NCBI RefSeq assembly: GCF_015220045.1
Contig: NZ_JADBGB010000001.1
Span: 2,351,001-2,415,000 of the forward strand
DNA from: Marivivens aquimaris
Lineage (GTDB): Bacteria; Pseudomonadota; Alphaproteobacteria; Rhodobacterales; Rhodobacteraceae
Direction of reading: 5' to 3'
DNA: 64,000 nucleotides
The notes under the pieces were generated by a model. The model searched no databases, was not told the DNA's origin, and saw nothing but the letters and a program-made list of their open reading frames with translations. Position numbers and translations under genes: made by a program. Below are positions 36,145 to 45,112 of the stretch, piece after piece. How positions within the stretch are numbered: position 1 is the stretch's first letter; the number at the start of each line of letters is the position of its first letter.

Positions 36145-36819
36145 CTAGGCCGCCGTGCCCCAATAGCGAACGCGACCAGAATCGATGTGAACGAACGTGG
36201 AGTAACCCCCGACACCGCCAATCCCAAGTTCCTTGGCCATCGCAATCGTAGGGCCGATCCCGACGCCAGGAAGACTGAAGTCCACCGCCTTCGCCTCGAT
36301 ATGCAGAGAATTTCTGGCCGCCTGCGCGCCACCCGACCGCAATGCATCGTTGGTCGCGCGGCTCCGATAGCCGGAGAGGAACCGGATCTGATCGTTGAAC
36401 CCGTTGCGCCGTGCGGCCTGCTGGATTTGCAAAAGGCCCAGCACAGTGTCTTCTGAAATCGGCTTCACCTCGTTGCGGCGCCAATCGCGCATGAAGTGGT
36501 TCACCTGCCGCAGGGCATTCTGATCAACGCCATTCGCGCTCATTGGACGGACGGCGATGCTTTCTTCGGTGTGCACATTATACATTGTCAGCTGGGGCGT
36601 CCCGACGGCGAAGTCGAAACTGGGGCGCACACGGGGGATATCGATCCTAAAGTGGTCGGGCTCGGGCTCCGCATCATAGCGCTCATACATGCTCGCCCCG
36701 CTCCCGAGGTCGATCAGTGCGCCATTGCCGCGCGCGAGCAGTCCCGCAGCGCCAGCGTTCGCGCCCCATCCGCCGCAAGTCGCGGCCATCAAACCCGTGA
36801 TGAATTTGCGTCGATGCAC
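36145..36819 (-). CDS. DUF882/YcbK-like murein-associated protein with Tat-like signal
   Basis: This is a 224-residue protein. Its N-terminus MHRRKFITGLMAATCGG resembles a twin-arginine signal. The C-terminal domain carries LSGYRSRATND and SLHIEAKAVDFSLPG, matching DUF882 (peptidase M15-like; His and Asp would bind zinc). It probably acts on peptidoglycan in the periplasm. It has its own terminator and is divergent from ilvD. The short region between it and ilvD should hold both promoters. Confidence 0.85.
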   Translation of the reverse strand: MHRRKFITGLMAATCGGWGANAGAAGLLARGNGALIDLGSGASMYERYDAEPEPDHFRIDIPRVRPSFDFAVGTPQLTMYNVHTEESIAVRPMSANGVDQNALRQVNHFMRDWRRNEVKPISEDTVLGLLQIQQAARRNGFNDQIRFLSGYRSRATNDALRSGGAQAARNSLHIEAKAVDFSLPGVGIGPTIAMAKELGIGGVGGYSTFVHIDSGRVRYWGTAA

Positions 36820-36937
36820 CCATTGCCCTCCTTTTGCGAAGGCGTGATTGCAAGTGTTGGGCCAAATGTAATGGACGGTCTGTTCTTTCCGTTTGTTGCG
36901 CGATATGACTGCGGCTGCGCAACAGATGGATAGCCAG

Positions 36938-38773
36938 ATGCCTTATTATCGTTCCCGCCAATCTACACACGGTCGCAACATGGCCGGTGCTCGCGGCCTT
37001 TGGCGCGCGACCGGCATGACCGACGGTGACTTCGGCAAGCCGATTATCGCGGTCGTCAACTCGTTTACCCAGTTCGTGCCCGGTCACGTGCACCTGAAAG
37101 ACCTTGGTCAGATGGTTGCCCGCGAGATCGAAAAGGCCGGCGGTGTCGCAAAAGAATTCAACACCATCGCTGTCGACGACGGCATCGCGATGGGTCATGA
37201 CGGTATGCTCTATTCGCTCCCGAGCCGCGAGATTATCGCCGACTCGGTCGAGTACATGGTGAATGCCCACTGCGCCGACGCGATGGTCTGCATCTCGAAC
37301 TGTGACAAGATCACTCCGGGCATGATGATGGCTGCAATGCGCCTCAACATTCCGGTCGTCTTCGTTTCGGGCGGCCCGATGGAAGCGGGCAAGGTCACGA
37401 TCGACGACCTCGAGCACTCGCTCGACCTCGTGGACGCCATGGTTGCCGCAGCCGACGACAAGTACACCGACGAAGAAGTCGACGCCATTGAGAAGGCCGC
37501 CTGCCCGACCTGTGGTTCGTGCTCGGGCATGTTCACCGCGAACTCGATGAACTGTCTGGCCGAAGCGCTCGGCCTCGCGCTCCCGGGCAACGGTTCGATG
37601 CTGGCGACCCACGCCGACCGCAAGGAACTGTTCCTCGAAGCGGGCCGCAAGATCGTCGAGATCACGAAAGCGCACTACGAAGGCGAACAGCCGGGTCTGC
37701 TGCCGCGCGACATCGCAACATTCGAGGCATTCGAGAACGCCATGTCGCTCGACATCGCGATGGGCGGCTCGACCAATACCGTTCTGCACCTTCTGGCGAT
37801 CGCTCACGAAGGCAAAGTCGACTTCACCATGGCCGACATGGACCGCCTGTCGCGCAAGGTGCCGTGCCTGTCCAAAGTCGCACCGGCCAAGGCCGACGTG
37901 CACATGGAAGACGTCCACCGCGCTGGCGGCATCATGGGCATCCTTGGTGAACTTCACCGCGGCGGCCTGCTGCACGGCGATGTCAGCACCATCCACTCGA
38001 ACAGCATGTCGGAAGCGATTGCGAAGTGGGACATCATGTCGGCCAACGACGCCGACGTGGACAGCTTCTATCGCGCGGCTCCGGGCGGTGTTCGCACCAC
38101 TGAGGCTTTCTCAACCCAGAACCGCTATAAGGAACTGGACCGCGACCGCGAAGGCGGCGTGATCCGCTCGGTCGAGCACGCGTTCTCGAAAGACGGCGGC
38201 CTCGCTGTTCTCTACGGCAACATCGCTATTGATGGCTGCATCGTGAAAACAGCAGGTGTCGATGACTCGATCCTGAAGTTCACCGGTCCGGCCAAGGTCT
38301 TCGAAAGTCAGGACGACGCTGTGAACGGCATTCTGACCAACAAGGTCGAAGCTGGCGAAGTCGTCATCATTCGCTACGAAGGTCCGCGCGGCGGTCCGGG
38401 TATGCAGGAAATGCTCTACCCAACCTCATACCTCAAATCGAAGGGCCTCGGTAAATCCTGTGCGCTTCTGACCGACGGTCGCTTCTCGGGCGGCACCTCG
38501 GGTCTGTCGATTGGTCACGTCTCGCCGGAAGCCGAAGAAGGCGGTCTGATCGGCCTCGTCGAAACCGGCGACACCATTGAGATCGACATCCCGAACCGCA
38601 CTATTAACCTTGCCGTTGACGAGGCTACCTTGGCTGCCCGCCGTGAAGCCAAAGGCCCGCTGCCGTGGAAACCCGCTGCACCGCGCAAGCGTGCCGTGTC
38701 CACCGCCCTCAAAGCCTACGCGCTACTGGCGTCGTCGGCTGCCAAAGGCGGCGTGCGCATTCTGCCTGAATAA
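36938..38773 (+). CDS. ilvD: Dihydroxy-acid dehydratase
   Basis: This is a 611-residue iron-sulfur enzyme of branched-chain amino acid and pantothenate synthesis, converting dihydroxy acids to 2-keto acids. The cluster-ligand motifs [10 protein letters not shown] and [19 protein letters not shown] are intact. [20 protein letters not shown] at 36938 aligns with usual IlvD N-termini; ATGs 33 and 45 bases upstream are in frame and none has a strong ribosome site. It is a single-gene unit with a strong terminator. Confidence 0.95.
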   Translation: MPYYRSRQSTHGRNMAGARGLWRATGMTDGDFGKPIIAVVNSFTQFVPGHVHLKDLGQMVAREIEKAGGVAKEFNTIAVDDGIAMGHDGMLYSLPSREIIADSVEYMVNAHCADAMVCISNCDKITPGMMMAAMRLNIPVVFVSGGPMEAGKVTIDDLEHSLDLVDAMVAAADDKYTDEEVDAIEKAACPTCGSCSGMFTANSMNCLAEALGLALPGNGSMLATHADRKELFLEAGRKIVEITKAHYEGEQPGLLPRDIATFEAFENAMSLDIAMGGSTNTVLHLLAIAHEGKVDFTMADMDRLSRKVPCLSKVAPAKADVHMEDVHRAGGIMGILGELHRGGLLHGDVSTIHSNSMSEAIAKWDIMSANDADVDSFYRAAPGGVRTTEAFSTQNRYKELDRDREGGVIRSVEHAFSKDGGLAVLYGNIAIDGCIVKTAGVDDSILKFTGPAKVFESQDDAVNGILTNKVEAGEVVIIRYEGPRGGPGMQEMLYPTSYLKSKGLGKSCALLTDGRFSGGTSGLSIGHVSPEAEEGGLIGLVETGDTIEIDIPNRTINLAVDEATLAARREAKGPLPWKPAAPRKRAVSTALKAYALLASSAAKGGVRILPE

Positions 38774-38795
38774 TCCGGATCAAATGCGAAAATCT

Positions 38796-38820
38796 GGCCG
38801 CCCTTCGGGGCGGCCTTTTT
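38796..38820 (+). terminator. Rho-independent terminator of ilvD
   Basis: The stem GGCCGCCC / GGGCGGCC with a TTCG-type loop is followed directly by TTTTT. Confidence 0.93.
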
Positions 38821-38836
38821 CGTTTATAAGGCCCTG

Positions 38837-38880
38837 AAAAACGAAGCCCCTGCGTCGGTCTAGGAACCGAGCAGGGGCTT
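38837..38880 (-). terminator. Minus-strand terminator of the candidate small RNA
   Basis: A ten-base stem (AAGCCCCTGC / GCAGGGGCTT) with inner CGGT/ACCG pairs is followed on the minus strand by CG and TTTTT. It faces the ilvD terminator, from which it is separated by 16 bases. Confidence 0.8.
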
Positions 38881-39000
38881 AGTGGTCAAAAGGTGTCCTC
38901 CTCCAAAAACACCGATCGACCGGACTATCAGGAGTTGCAGCGGGCTTGTTCAGCCGCACGCTACGGTGCCTGCGAGTCGTCATGGGAGGAAGCTTCCCCT
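38837..39000 (-). ncRNA. Candidate small RNA upstream of a minus-strand terminator
   Basis: The gap between ilvD and oppF holds no convincing gene but has RNA-like structure on the minus strand. CTTCCTCC (at 38984-38991) can pair with GGAGGAGG (38897-38904). A hairpin GCGGCT/AGCCCGC sits inside. The segment ends in a long stem AAGCCCCTGC / GCAGGGGCTT (38844-38880) followed by TTTTT. A TTGACA box lies about 25 bases upstream (near 39020). It resembles neither SRP RNA nor tmRNA; a 6S-like closed hairpin is possible but unproven. The boundaries are approximate. Confidence 0.45.
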
Positions 39001-39184
39001 AGGTCAAAACGAATGTCAAAGACCTGACGCAGAAACTATACGAAAGAATACAACCTATAGGCAAACAGGTAAGAAAATTAAGGAATAAATCAGAGATTTC
39101 AAAACCTTGGGTAGTGCGCGGTTTAACGCTTACCCACCAAACCGCCGCGCAATGAAATTGCGTGGGCGATTCGGCCGCGTTCTT

Positions 39185-39215
39185 GCAACCCTGACGAAAC
39201 AAACGTCAGGGTTGC
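39185..39215 (-). terminator. Perfect hairpin after the opp operon
   Basis: A 12-bp perfect stem (GCAACCCTGACG / CGTCAGGGTTGC) with a 7-base loop lies 7 bases after the oppF stop. A T-rich loop is present but no T-run follows. Confidence 0.65.
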
Positions 39216-39222
39216 AGATTTC

Positions 39223-40236
39223 TTATACTGCGAGCGGCATCGCTTCGGCGCTGCGCGCATGGAACGGGCAAGCCACCTCGTGTTGAGAACCGATATGCTC
39301 CTTGGCCGGAACCTCACGGGCACAGCTTTCCTGCGCCATCGGGCAACGGGTGCGGAAAACACAGCCCGACGGCGGCGACAGCGGCGACGGAAGTTCGCCT
39401 TCGATTACCATACGCGGACGCGCTTTTTCGAGCTTGGGATCCGGAACCGGAACTGCCGAAATCAGTGCGCGGGTGTAGGGGTGCGCAGGGTGCGAAACCA
39501 GCTCGGCCGATGGTGCTTCTTCCATCATCTTGCCGAGGTACATCACCGCGATACGGTCCGAGATGTGCTTCACCACGCTCAGGTCGTGAGCAATGAAGAT
39601 CATCGACAGGCCGAGGTCGCGCTGGAGTTCCTTGAGCAGGTTCACCACCTGCGCCTGAACCGACACGTCGAGCGCCGAAACAGGTTCGTCGCAGATCAGC
39701 AGACGCGGCTTCACGATCAGCGCGCGGGCAATGCCGATGCGCTGACACTGACCACCCGAAAATTCGTGCGGGTAGCGGTTCACGAGGTTCGGCAGAAGGC
39801 CGACGCGCTCCATCATCGCTTGGACGCGCTTGAGCACTTCCTTGCGGGACAGCGAACTGTCGTGTGTGACGAGCGGCTCGGCGATGATGTCACCGACGGT
39901 CATGCGCGGGTTCAGAGCGGCCAGCGGGTCTTGGAAGACCATCTGGATTTCGCTGCCAAGCTTACGGCGTTGACCGCCAGCGAGCCCTGCGAGCTCCTGC
40001 CCTTCGAACTTCACCGAACCGCCCGAAATCGGCGCAAGGCCGATGATCGCGCGGGCAGCGGTCGACTTACCCGAACCGGACTCGCCAACGAGGCCGAGGC
40101 ACTCGCCTTCCATGACGTCGAAGCTCATGCCGCCAACGGCGTGCAGCTTGCGCGGCGGCGTCCACGGCCATGCGCCCGGTTTCGGGACGTCGAAGGTGAC
40201 GCGTAGATCGCTAACGTTCAGAATAGCTTTGGACAT
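39223..40236 (-). CDS. oppF: Oligopeptide/dipeptide ABC transporter ATP-binding protein OppF
   Basis: This is a 337-residue peptide-importer ATPase. Walker A GESGSGKST, signature FSGGQCQRIG and Walker B LLICDEPVSALD are present, as is the C-terminal oligo_HPY region with Cys-rich CVFRTRCPMAQESC that binds an iron-sulfur cluster in relatives. The start at 40236 shares one base with the oppD stop (TAATG) and has GAGGTAG upstream. It is the last gene of the oppABCDF operon. Confidence 0.92.
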   Translation of the reverse strand: MSKAILNVSDLRVTFDVPKPGAWPWTPPRKLHAVGGMSFDVMEGECLGLVGESGSGKSTAARAIIGLAPISGGSVKFEGQELAGLAGGQRRKLGSEIQMVFQDPLAALNPRMTVGDIIAEPLVTHDSSLSRKEVLKRVQAMMERVGLLPNLVNRYPHEFSGGQCQRIGIARALIVKPRLLICDEPVSALDVSVQAQVVNLLKELQRDLGLSMIFIAHDLSVVKHISDRIAVMYLGKMMEEAPSAELVSHPAHPYTRALISAVPVPDPKLEKARPRMVIEGELPSPLSPPSGCVFRTRCPMAQESCAREVPAKEHIGSQHEVACPFHARSAEAMPLAV

Positions 40237-41201
40237 TATGCTACCTCCTGAAGGTCTGCGTGGCAGGCACGGCAATGGCCGATCTCTTCGCGCAGTACCG
40301 GACGGTCGGTCCAGCAACGCTCTTTGACGATCGAACAACGCGGGCTGAACGGGCATCCGGCGGGAAGGCGCGACATGTCTGGCGGCTCCCCTGCGATGGT
40401 CTGAAGGACTTCTTCTTCACGGTCGAAGCGCGGAACGGCCTTGAGCAGTCCCTTGGTGTAGGGGTGCGTCGGGCGTTCGAACAGATCGGAGGTCGTCGCC
40501 TGCTCCATGACCTGACCGCCGTACATGACGAGGGTGCGGTCACAGAAACCGGCCACTACGCCGAGGTCGTGCGTGATGAGGATCACACCGGTCCCGAAGT
40601 CGCGGCGGATGTCACCGAACAGGTCCATGATCTGCGCCTGAACCGTCACGTCGAGAGCCGTAGTTGGCTCGTCGGCGATGAGCAGCTGCGGACGGCAAAG
40701 CAGCGCCATCGCGATCATGATACGCTGACGCATACCGCCCGAAAACTCGTGCGGGTACATCGTCACGCGGGCCTTCGCATCGGGGATGCGAACGGCGTCG
40801 AGCATACGCGCGGCCTCGGCCACGGCTTCCTTCTTGGACATGCCTTCGTGCAGGGTCAGCACTTCGGCCATCTGGTCCGAAATCCGCATGTACGGATTGA
40901 GCGAGGTCATCGGATCCTGGAAAATCATGGCGATCTCGCGGCTGCGGATCTGGTTGAGCTCGCTCGGACGCATGGTCAGAAGGTTCTTGCCCTTGTAGAG
41001 CGCTTCACCTTCGGCCGAACCGTTACGGGCCAGAAGGCCCATTGCGGCGAATGCGGTCTGGCTTTTGCCGGAACCGGACTCGCCTACGATCGCCAGCGTT
41101 TCGCCTTCGTTGACCGAGAACGAAACACCGTTGACCGCGTTGACGATACCGTCGCCTGTGCGGAACTTGACCTTGAGGTCATTGACTTGAAGTAGGGTCA
41201 T
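40236..41201 (-). CDS. oppD: Oligopeptide/dipeptide ABC transporter ATP-binding protein OppD
   Basis: This is a 321-residue ATPase partner of OppF. Walker A GESGSGKSQ, signature FSGGMRQRIM and Walker B LLIADEPTTALD are present, as is the C-terminal CPFSPRCSIVKERC cysteine cluster. The start at 41201 lies one base after the oppC stop. The Gln in place of Thr after GKS in Walker A is common in OppD. Confidence 0.92.
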   Translation of the reverse strand: MTLLQVNDLKVKFRTGDGIVNAVNGVSFSVNEGETLAIVGESGSGKSQTAFAAMGLLARNGSAEGEALYKGKNLLTMRPSELNQIRSREIAMIFQDPMTSLNPYMRISDQMAEVLTLHEGMSKKEAVAEAARMLDAVRIPDAKARVTMYPHEFSGGMRQRIMIAMALLCRPQLLIADEPTTALDVTVQAQIMDLFGDIRRDFGTGVILITHDLGVVAGFCDRTLVMYGGQVMEQATTSDLFERPTHPYTKGLLKAVPRFDREEEVLQTIAGEPPDMSRLPAGCPFSPRCSIVKERCWTDRPVLREEIGHCRACHADLQEVA

Positions 41202-41202
41202 G

Positions 41203-42129
41203 TCAGCGATCCTTCGGGTCGAGAGCGTCACGCAGGCCATCGCCTACAAAGAAGAAGGCGTAGAGCGTAATCAGGAAGAAGAAGAGCGGGAACGCGAGCA
41301 TCCAGTATGTGCCGTAGTTCAGCTGGCTCGCACCATCCGAAATCAGAGCACCAAGCGACGTCTGGGGTTCCTGCACACCAAGACCGAGGAAGCTGATGAA
41401 GCTTTCGGTAATGATGAGTTCGGGGACCAGAAGGGTCGCGTAGACCACGACGATACCGGCGAGGTTCGGAATGATGTGACGCAGAATGATCTTGAGCGGA
41501 CGAACACCGCTGGCAATCGCTGCTTCCACGAATTCCTTGTTCTTGATGGTCAGCGTCTGGCCACGGGCGATACGCGCCATGTTCAGCCACGACATCAGGC
41601 CGATACCGACAAACAGCATTGTCGGCGAACGTCCGAAGATCACCAGAAGAAGGATGATCACGAACATGAACGGGATCGCCAGCAGGATGTCGACGATACG
41701 CATCATGATGTTGTCGACACGGCCACCGAAGTAGCCAGAGATCGCGCCGTAAAGCGTACCGACAACGACCGCCACGATACTGCCGACGACGCCGACGAGG
41801 ATCGAGATACGGGTACCCTGAACGACGCGCACGTAGAGGTCGCGTCCTTCTTTTTCGAGACCGAAGTAGTGCTGGTTCTCCATCGACGGAACGCCGAGTT
41901 CCTTGATGTTGCCGCGAAGCATGAAGTCCACGTAGTCGGGCTCATGCGGGCTGAGGATCTGGCCGAAAATCGCGAAGAGGAAGATCATCACGAGAACGAC
42001 GAGAGAGATGACAGCAGCCCGGTTTGCGGCAAAGCGGCCGACTGCGTCGCGCCAAAGGCTGCGGCCTTTGACTTCAGCACGCTGGGGAAGATCCCCCAGC
42101 TGCTCGGGCGAGGTGCGGGATGTTAGCAT
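41203..42129 (-). CDS. oppC: Oligopeptide/dipeptide ABC transporter permease OppC
   Basis: This is a 308-residue inner-membrane permease with an N-terminal OppC_N segment and the BPD_transp_1 domain. The cytoplasmic EAA loop appears as EAAIASGVRPLKIILRHIIPN. GAGGAGGCAGGA precedes the ATG at 42129. It pairs with OppB. Confidence 0.92.
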   Translation of the reverse strand: MLTSRTSPEQLGDLPQRAEVKGRSLWRDAVGRFAANRAAVISLVVLVMIFLFAIFGQILSPHEPDYVDFMLRGNIKELGVPSMENQHYFGLEKEGRDLYVRVVQGTRISILVGVVGSIVAVVVGTLYGAISGYFGGRVDNIMMRIVDILLAIPFMFVIILLLVIFGRSPTMLFVGIGLMSWLNMARIARGQTLTIKNKEFVEAAIASGVRPLKIILRHIIPNLAGIVVVYATLLVPELIITESFISFLGLGVQEPQTSLGALISDGASQLNYGTYWMLAFPLFFFLITLYAFFFVGDGLRDALDPKDR

Positions 42130-42139
42130 TCCTGCCTCC

Positions 42140-43063
42140 TCAATAACGGATTTTCGGGTCGATCCATGCGTAAAGCAGGTCGACGACGAGGTTGAAGACA
42201 ATCGTCAGCACACCCATCAGGATCGTGATGCCCATCATGACCGAGTAGTCGCGGTTAAAGGCTGCGTTCACGAAGAACTGGCCGATACCGCCGGTCGAGA
42301 AGTAGCTATCAACGATAACCGAGCCGGTGATCATCATCACGAAAGCCGGTCCAAGGTACGACAGCACAGGCAGGATCGCCGGCTTGAGTGCGTGACGGAA
42401 GATGATGCGCTTCATCGGCAGGCCCTTTGCGCGGGCGGTGCGGATGAAACCTGCGTTAAGCACTTCGAGCATCGATGAACGCGTGATGCGAGCGATGGAC
42501 GCCATGTAGGACGTCGACAGCGCGATCACGGGCATAACGACAAACTGCCATTCACCACCGTTCCAGCCGCCGCCAGGCAGCCAGCCGAGCCACAGCGTGA
42601 AGACCAGCACCAGAACCGGCGCCATGACGAAGTTCGGCAGCGACTGGGCGCCGATCGAAACGCCAACGGCGAAATAGTCGAGGATGCTGTTGTGCTTTAC
42701 CGCAGCAGCGATACCCAGCGAAACGCCGACGATCACGGCCACGACGAACGACCAGAAGCCGTAGGTCAGCGTGACGGGGAAGCCTTGGGTGATGATGTCC
42801 GACACGGTCCGGTCGCGGTATTTGAACGACGGTCCGAAGTCGAAGTGGAACACAATATTTACGATGTAGTCGTAGATCTGCTTCCAGTAGGGCTGATCCA
42901 GACCGTAACGGGCCTCGATGTTTTCGAGCACGTTCGGGGGCAGTGGGCGTTCAGCGTTGAACGGGCCACCCGGCGCGGCAAACATCAGGATGTATGAGAG
43001 AACGACCAATATGAGAATGGTCGGAATAGCCACCGCTAAACGGCGGATAATGAAGGCGAACAT
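42140..43063 (-). CDS. oppB: Oligopeptide/dipeptide ABC transporter permease OppB
   Basis: This is a 307-residue permease with about six hydrophobic segments. The N-terminus MFAFIIRRLAVAIPTILIL and the EAA-type loop (RTARAKGLPMKRIIFRHALKP) are typical. GAGGA precedes its ATG. A strong hairpin separates it from oppA upstream. Confidence 0.92.
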   Translation of the reverse strand: MFAFIIRRLAVAIPTILILVVLSYILMFAAPGGPFNAERPLPPNVLENIEARYGLDQPYWKQIYDYIVNIVFHFDFGPSFKYRDRTVSDIITQGFPVTLTYGFWSFVVAVIVGVSLGIAAAVKHNSILDYFAVGVSIGAQSLPNFVMAPVLVLVFTLWLGWLPGGGWNGGEWQFVVMPVIALSTSYMASIARITRSSMLEVLNAGFIRTARAKGLPMKRIIFRHALKPAILPVLSYLGPAFVMMITGSVIVDSYFSTGGIGQFFVNAAFNRDYSVMMGITILMGVLTIVFNLVVDLLYAWIDPKIRY

Positions 43064-43091
43064 TCGGTCCTCGCGCTTCGCTTAAACTAGG

Positions 43092-43120
43092 GCGCACCCC
43101 CCAACAGGTGGGAGGTGCGC
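43092..43120 (-). other. Intercistronic stem-loop between oppA and oppB
   Basis: An 11-bp stem with one G-U pair (GCGCACCTCCC / GGGGGGTGCGC on the minus strand) lies between the binding-protein gene and the permease gene, with no T-run after it. The layout matches the hairpin at 3280-3305 and suggests the same control of binding-protein excess. Confidence 0.7.
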
Positions 43121-43143
43121 GGTTTCGGTTCTACGTTGAGGAA

Positions 43144-44775
43144 TTACTCTTCCGCTACGCGATAAAGCTGACGCGAGTACCAGGTCTGCTGAACGTTATC
43201 CAGCGGCCACCCCTTGATCGTGTCGTCGAGCATGAATGCAGCGGCGTAGTGGTAGATCGGGATAACCGGAGCTTCTTCGTCAACGATTTCTTCGATGCGA
43301 GTGTAGTTCTCGGTCGGATCTTCCATGGTCTTGGCTTCTGCGAGCAGCGAGTCGACTTCTTCGTTCATGTAAGCCGCATCGTTGTAGCCCGAGGACGACG
43401 CCATCAGGTCGAGGAAGGTCGACGCTTCGTTGTAGTCACCACACCAGCCGGCGCGCGAAACTTCGAAGTCACCGTTGCCGCGTGCTTCGAGGAAGGTCTG
43501 CCATTCCATGTTGCCAAGGGTGGTTTCGATGCCGAGCGTCTGCTTCCACATCTGGCTGATGGCGATAGCGATGGTCTTGTGGGCTTCCGAAGTGTTGTAG
43601 AGGATCTCTACGGTCAGCGGATTGTCCGAACCATAACCTGCTTCTTCGAGCAGCGCCTTGGCCTTCTCGTTACGCTCTTCCTGAGTCATCGAAGCAGCTT
43701 CAACTTCCGGAACTTCGAAGCCAGCGGTTGCACCCGGAGTGAAGGTGTAAGCCGGGATCTGGCCAGCGCCGAGAACGTTCTCGGTGATGATGTCGCGGTC
43801 AACTGCGAGGCTCAGAGCCTGACGGACGCGAACGTCCTGTGCCCATTCCGGAGCGTCGTCACGCAGGTTGAAGTTGTAGTAGTAGGTGCAGAGTTCCGGA
43901 ACCGAAACGGCCTGCTCGGGGTATTCCTGCGACAGCGACGGGTACTGACCGGTCGGGATGGTCTCGGTCTTGTCGATCTCGCCAGCCTGCCAACGAGTCA
44001 GAGCCTGGTTTTCGTCGTTGACGACCAGACGGACGACTTCGGTCAGGTGTACGTTTTCTGCGTCCCAGTAGGTGTCCGACTTCACGCGAACCATACGCTC
44101 CTGCGGAGTGTACTCGGTCAGAACGTAAGCGCCGTTACCAACGAAGGTTTCCGGGTTCATCCACGATGCGCCGACTTCTTCGACAACGTGCTCGGGAACC
44201 GGGAAGGTGGTGGTGTGCGTAACCATTTCCGGGAAGTACGGCAGCGGCTGCGACAGGTGCACAACGAGGGTGTGGTCGTCGGTTGCTTCGACACCGAGAG
44301 TGTCTGCTTCAGCTTCGCCAGCGATGATGGACGATGCGTTCTCGACCGACATCAGCTCCATGTACCAAGCGTAGGGCGATGCGGTTTCGGGGTTCGCAAC
44401 GCGCTTCCATGCGTAGACGAAGTCGCTGGCGGTAACCGGCTCGCCGTCCGACCATACAGCGTCGTCACGGAGGTGGAAGGTGTAGGTCAGCTTGTCGTCC
44501 GACACGTCGTACGAGGTCGCAACGCCAGGGATCGGGTTACCTTCGGCGTCCTGGTTCATCAGACCTTCGAAGAGATCGCGAACAACAGCCGAACCTTCGA
44601 CGTCTTCAACGAGACCCGGGTCGATCGAGGGCGAGTCGTCGATGGTCTGATAGGTGAAGGTCTGGTTGTCGGAAAGCATCATGCCGTCGACCATGTGGTC
44701 GTCAGCGAATGCCATGCCAGCAGCGAAAACCAGAGCGGTCGCGGCCGAGGCGTTAAGAACGGTTTTGAGTTTCAT
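43144..44775 (-). CDS. oppA: Oligopeptide-binding protein OppA (SBP_bac_5)
   Basis: This is a 543-residue periplasmic binding protein. The signal peptide MKLKTVLNASAATALVFAAG ends near AFA-D. The SBP_bac_5 fold is marked by LFEGLMNQDAEGNPIPGVA and YTFHLRDDAVWSDGEPVTA. GGGAGACATTCTTT precedes the ATG. It heads the opp operon, and its leader carries a 14-bp perfect palindrome. Peptides are the expected ligands. Confidence 0.93.
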   Translation of the reverse strand: MKLKTVLNASAATALVFAAGMAFADDHMVDGMMLSDNQTFTYQTIDDSPSIDPGLVEDVEGSAVVRDLFEGLMNQDAEGNPIPGVATSYDVSDDKLTYTFHLRDDAVWSDGEPVTASDFVYAWKRVANPETASPYAWYMELMSVENASSIIAGEAEADTLGVEATDDHTLVVHLSQPLPYFPEMVTHTTTFPVPEHVVEEVGASWMNPETFVGNGAYVLTEYTPQERMVRVKSDTYWDAENVHLTEVVRLVVNDENQALTRWQAGEIDKTETIPTGQYPSLSQEYPEQAVSVPELCTYYYNFNLRDDAPEWAQDVRVRQALSLAVDRDIITENVLGAGQIPAYTFTPGATAGFEVPEVEAASMTQEERNEKAKALLEEAGYGSDNPLTVEILYNTSEAHKTIAIAISQMWKQTLGIETTLGNMEWQTFLEARGNGDFEVSRAGWCGDYNEASTFLDLMASSSGYNDAAYMNEEVDSLLAEAKTMEDPTENYTRIEEIVDEEAPVIPIYHYAAAFMLDDTIKGWPLDNVQQTWYSRQLYRVAEE

Positions 44776-45112
44776 AAAGAATGTCTCCCTGTTTCTGCGG
44801 TATACCGCATGTTGGGCCCCGCCAATTTTTTAGGCGGAATGGCCGGATACTTTTGACCAAACGGTCCGTTGGCAAGAGCAGAAATGCGATAATGCCGTAG
44901 CGTAATGCGACTTTGGTATAGGCATTGTTCAAAAAAGTATCGCCGCGTCTGCCAATGGTTGAATAGTAGCTATTGGTAATCACATTCCAATAGTACGTCA
45001 CAGAGTTTTCGGGAAATTCCGCCAACCTGACCCACATCAAGTCATGCGGCGCCCGATACGTGCATGTGTCTGCAGCAGCCGCGTCGCAAAACGAGGGGTT
45101 CGTGGGCAGAAA
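44776..45112. other. Divergent intergenic region between oppA and maoC-pta
   Basis: This is about 337 bases without a gene. Near oppA it contains the perfect palindrome TGCGGTATACCGCA (44796-44809), a short CCGCC/GGCGG hairpin, and an imperfect inverted repeat CCAAACGG/CCGTTGG (44857-44872). The rest, AT-rich toward 44900-45000, should contain the two divergent promoters; no clear consensus was identified. Confidence 0.6.
44796..44809. promoter_or_regulatory. Perfect 14-bp palindrome TGCGGTATACCGCA in the oppA leader
   Basis: The palindrome lies 20 bases upstream of the oppA ATG. Its symmetry and position suit a repressor operator; no regulator gene is adjacent. Confidence 0.5.

Noticed and set aside
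38837..39000. Identification of the candidate RNA as SRP RNA or tmRNA
   Set aside because: The conserved GGAAGCAGCC-type SRP loop and the tmRNA alanine-acceptor features are missing.
38882..39088. 68-codon plus-strand open frame in the ilvD-oppF gap
   Set aside because: It overlaps the candidate RNA, has no ribosome site and its translation shows no conserved feature.
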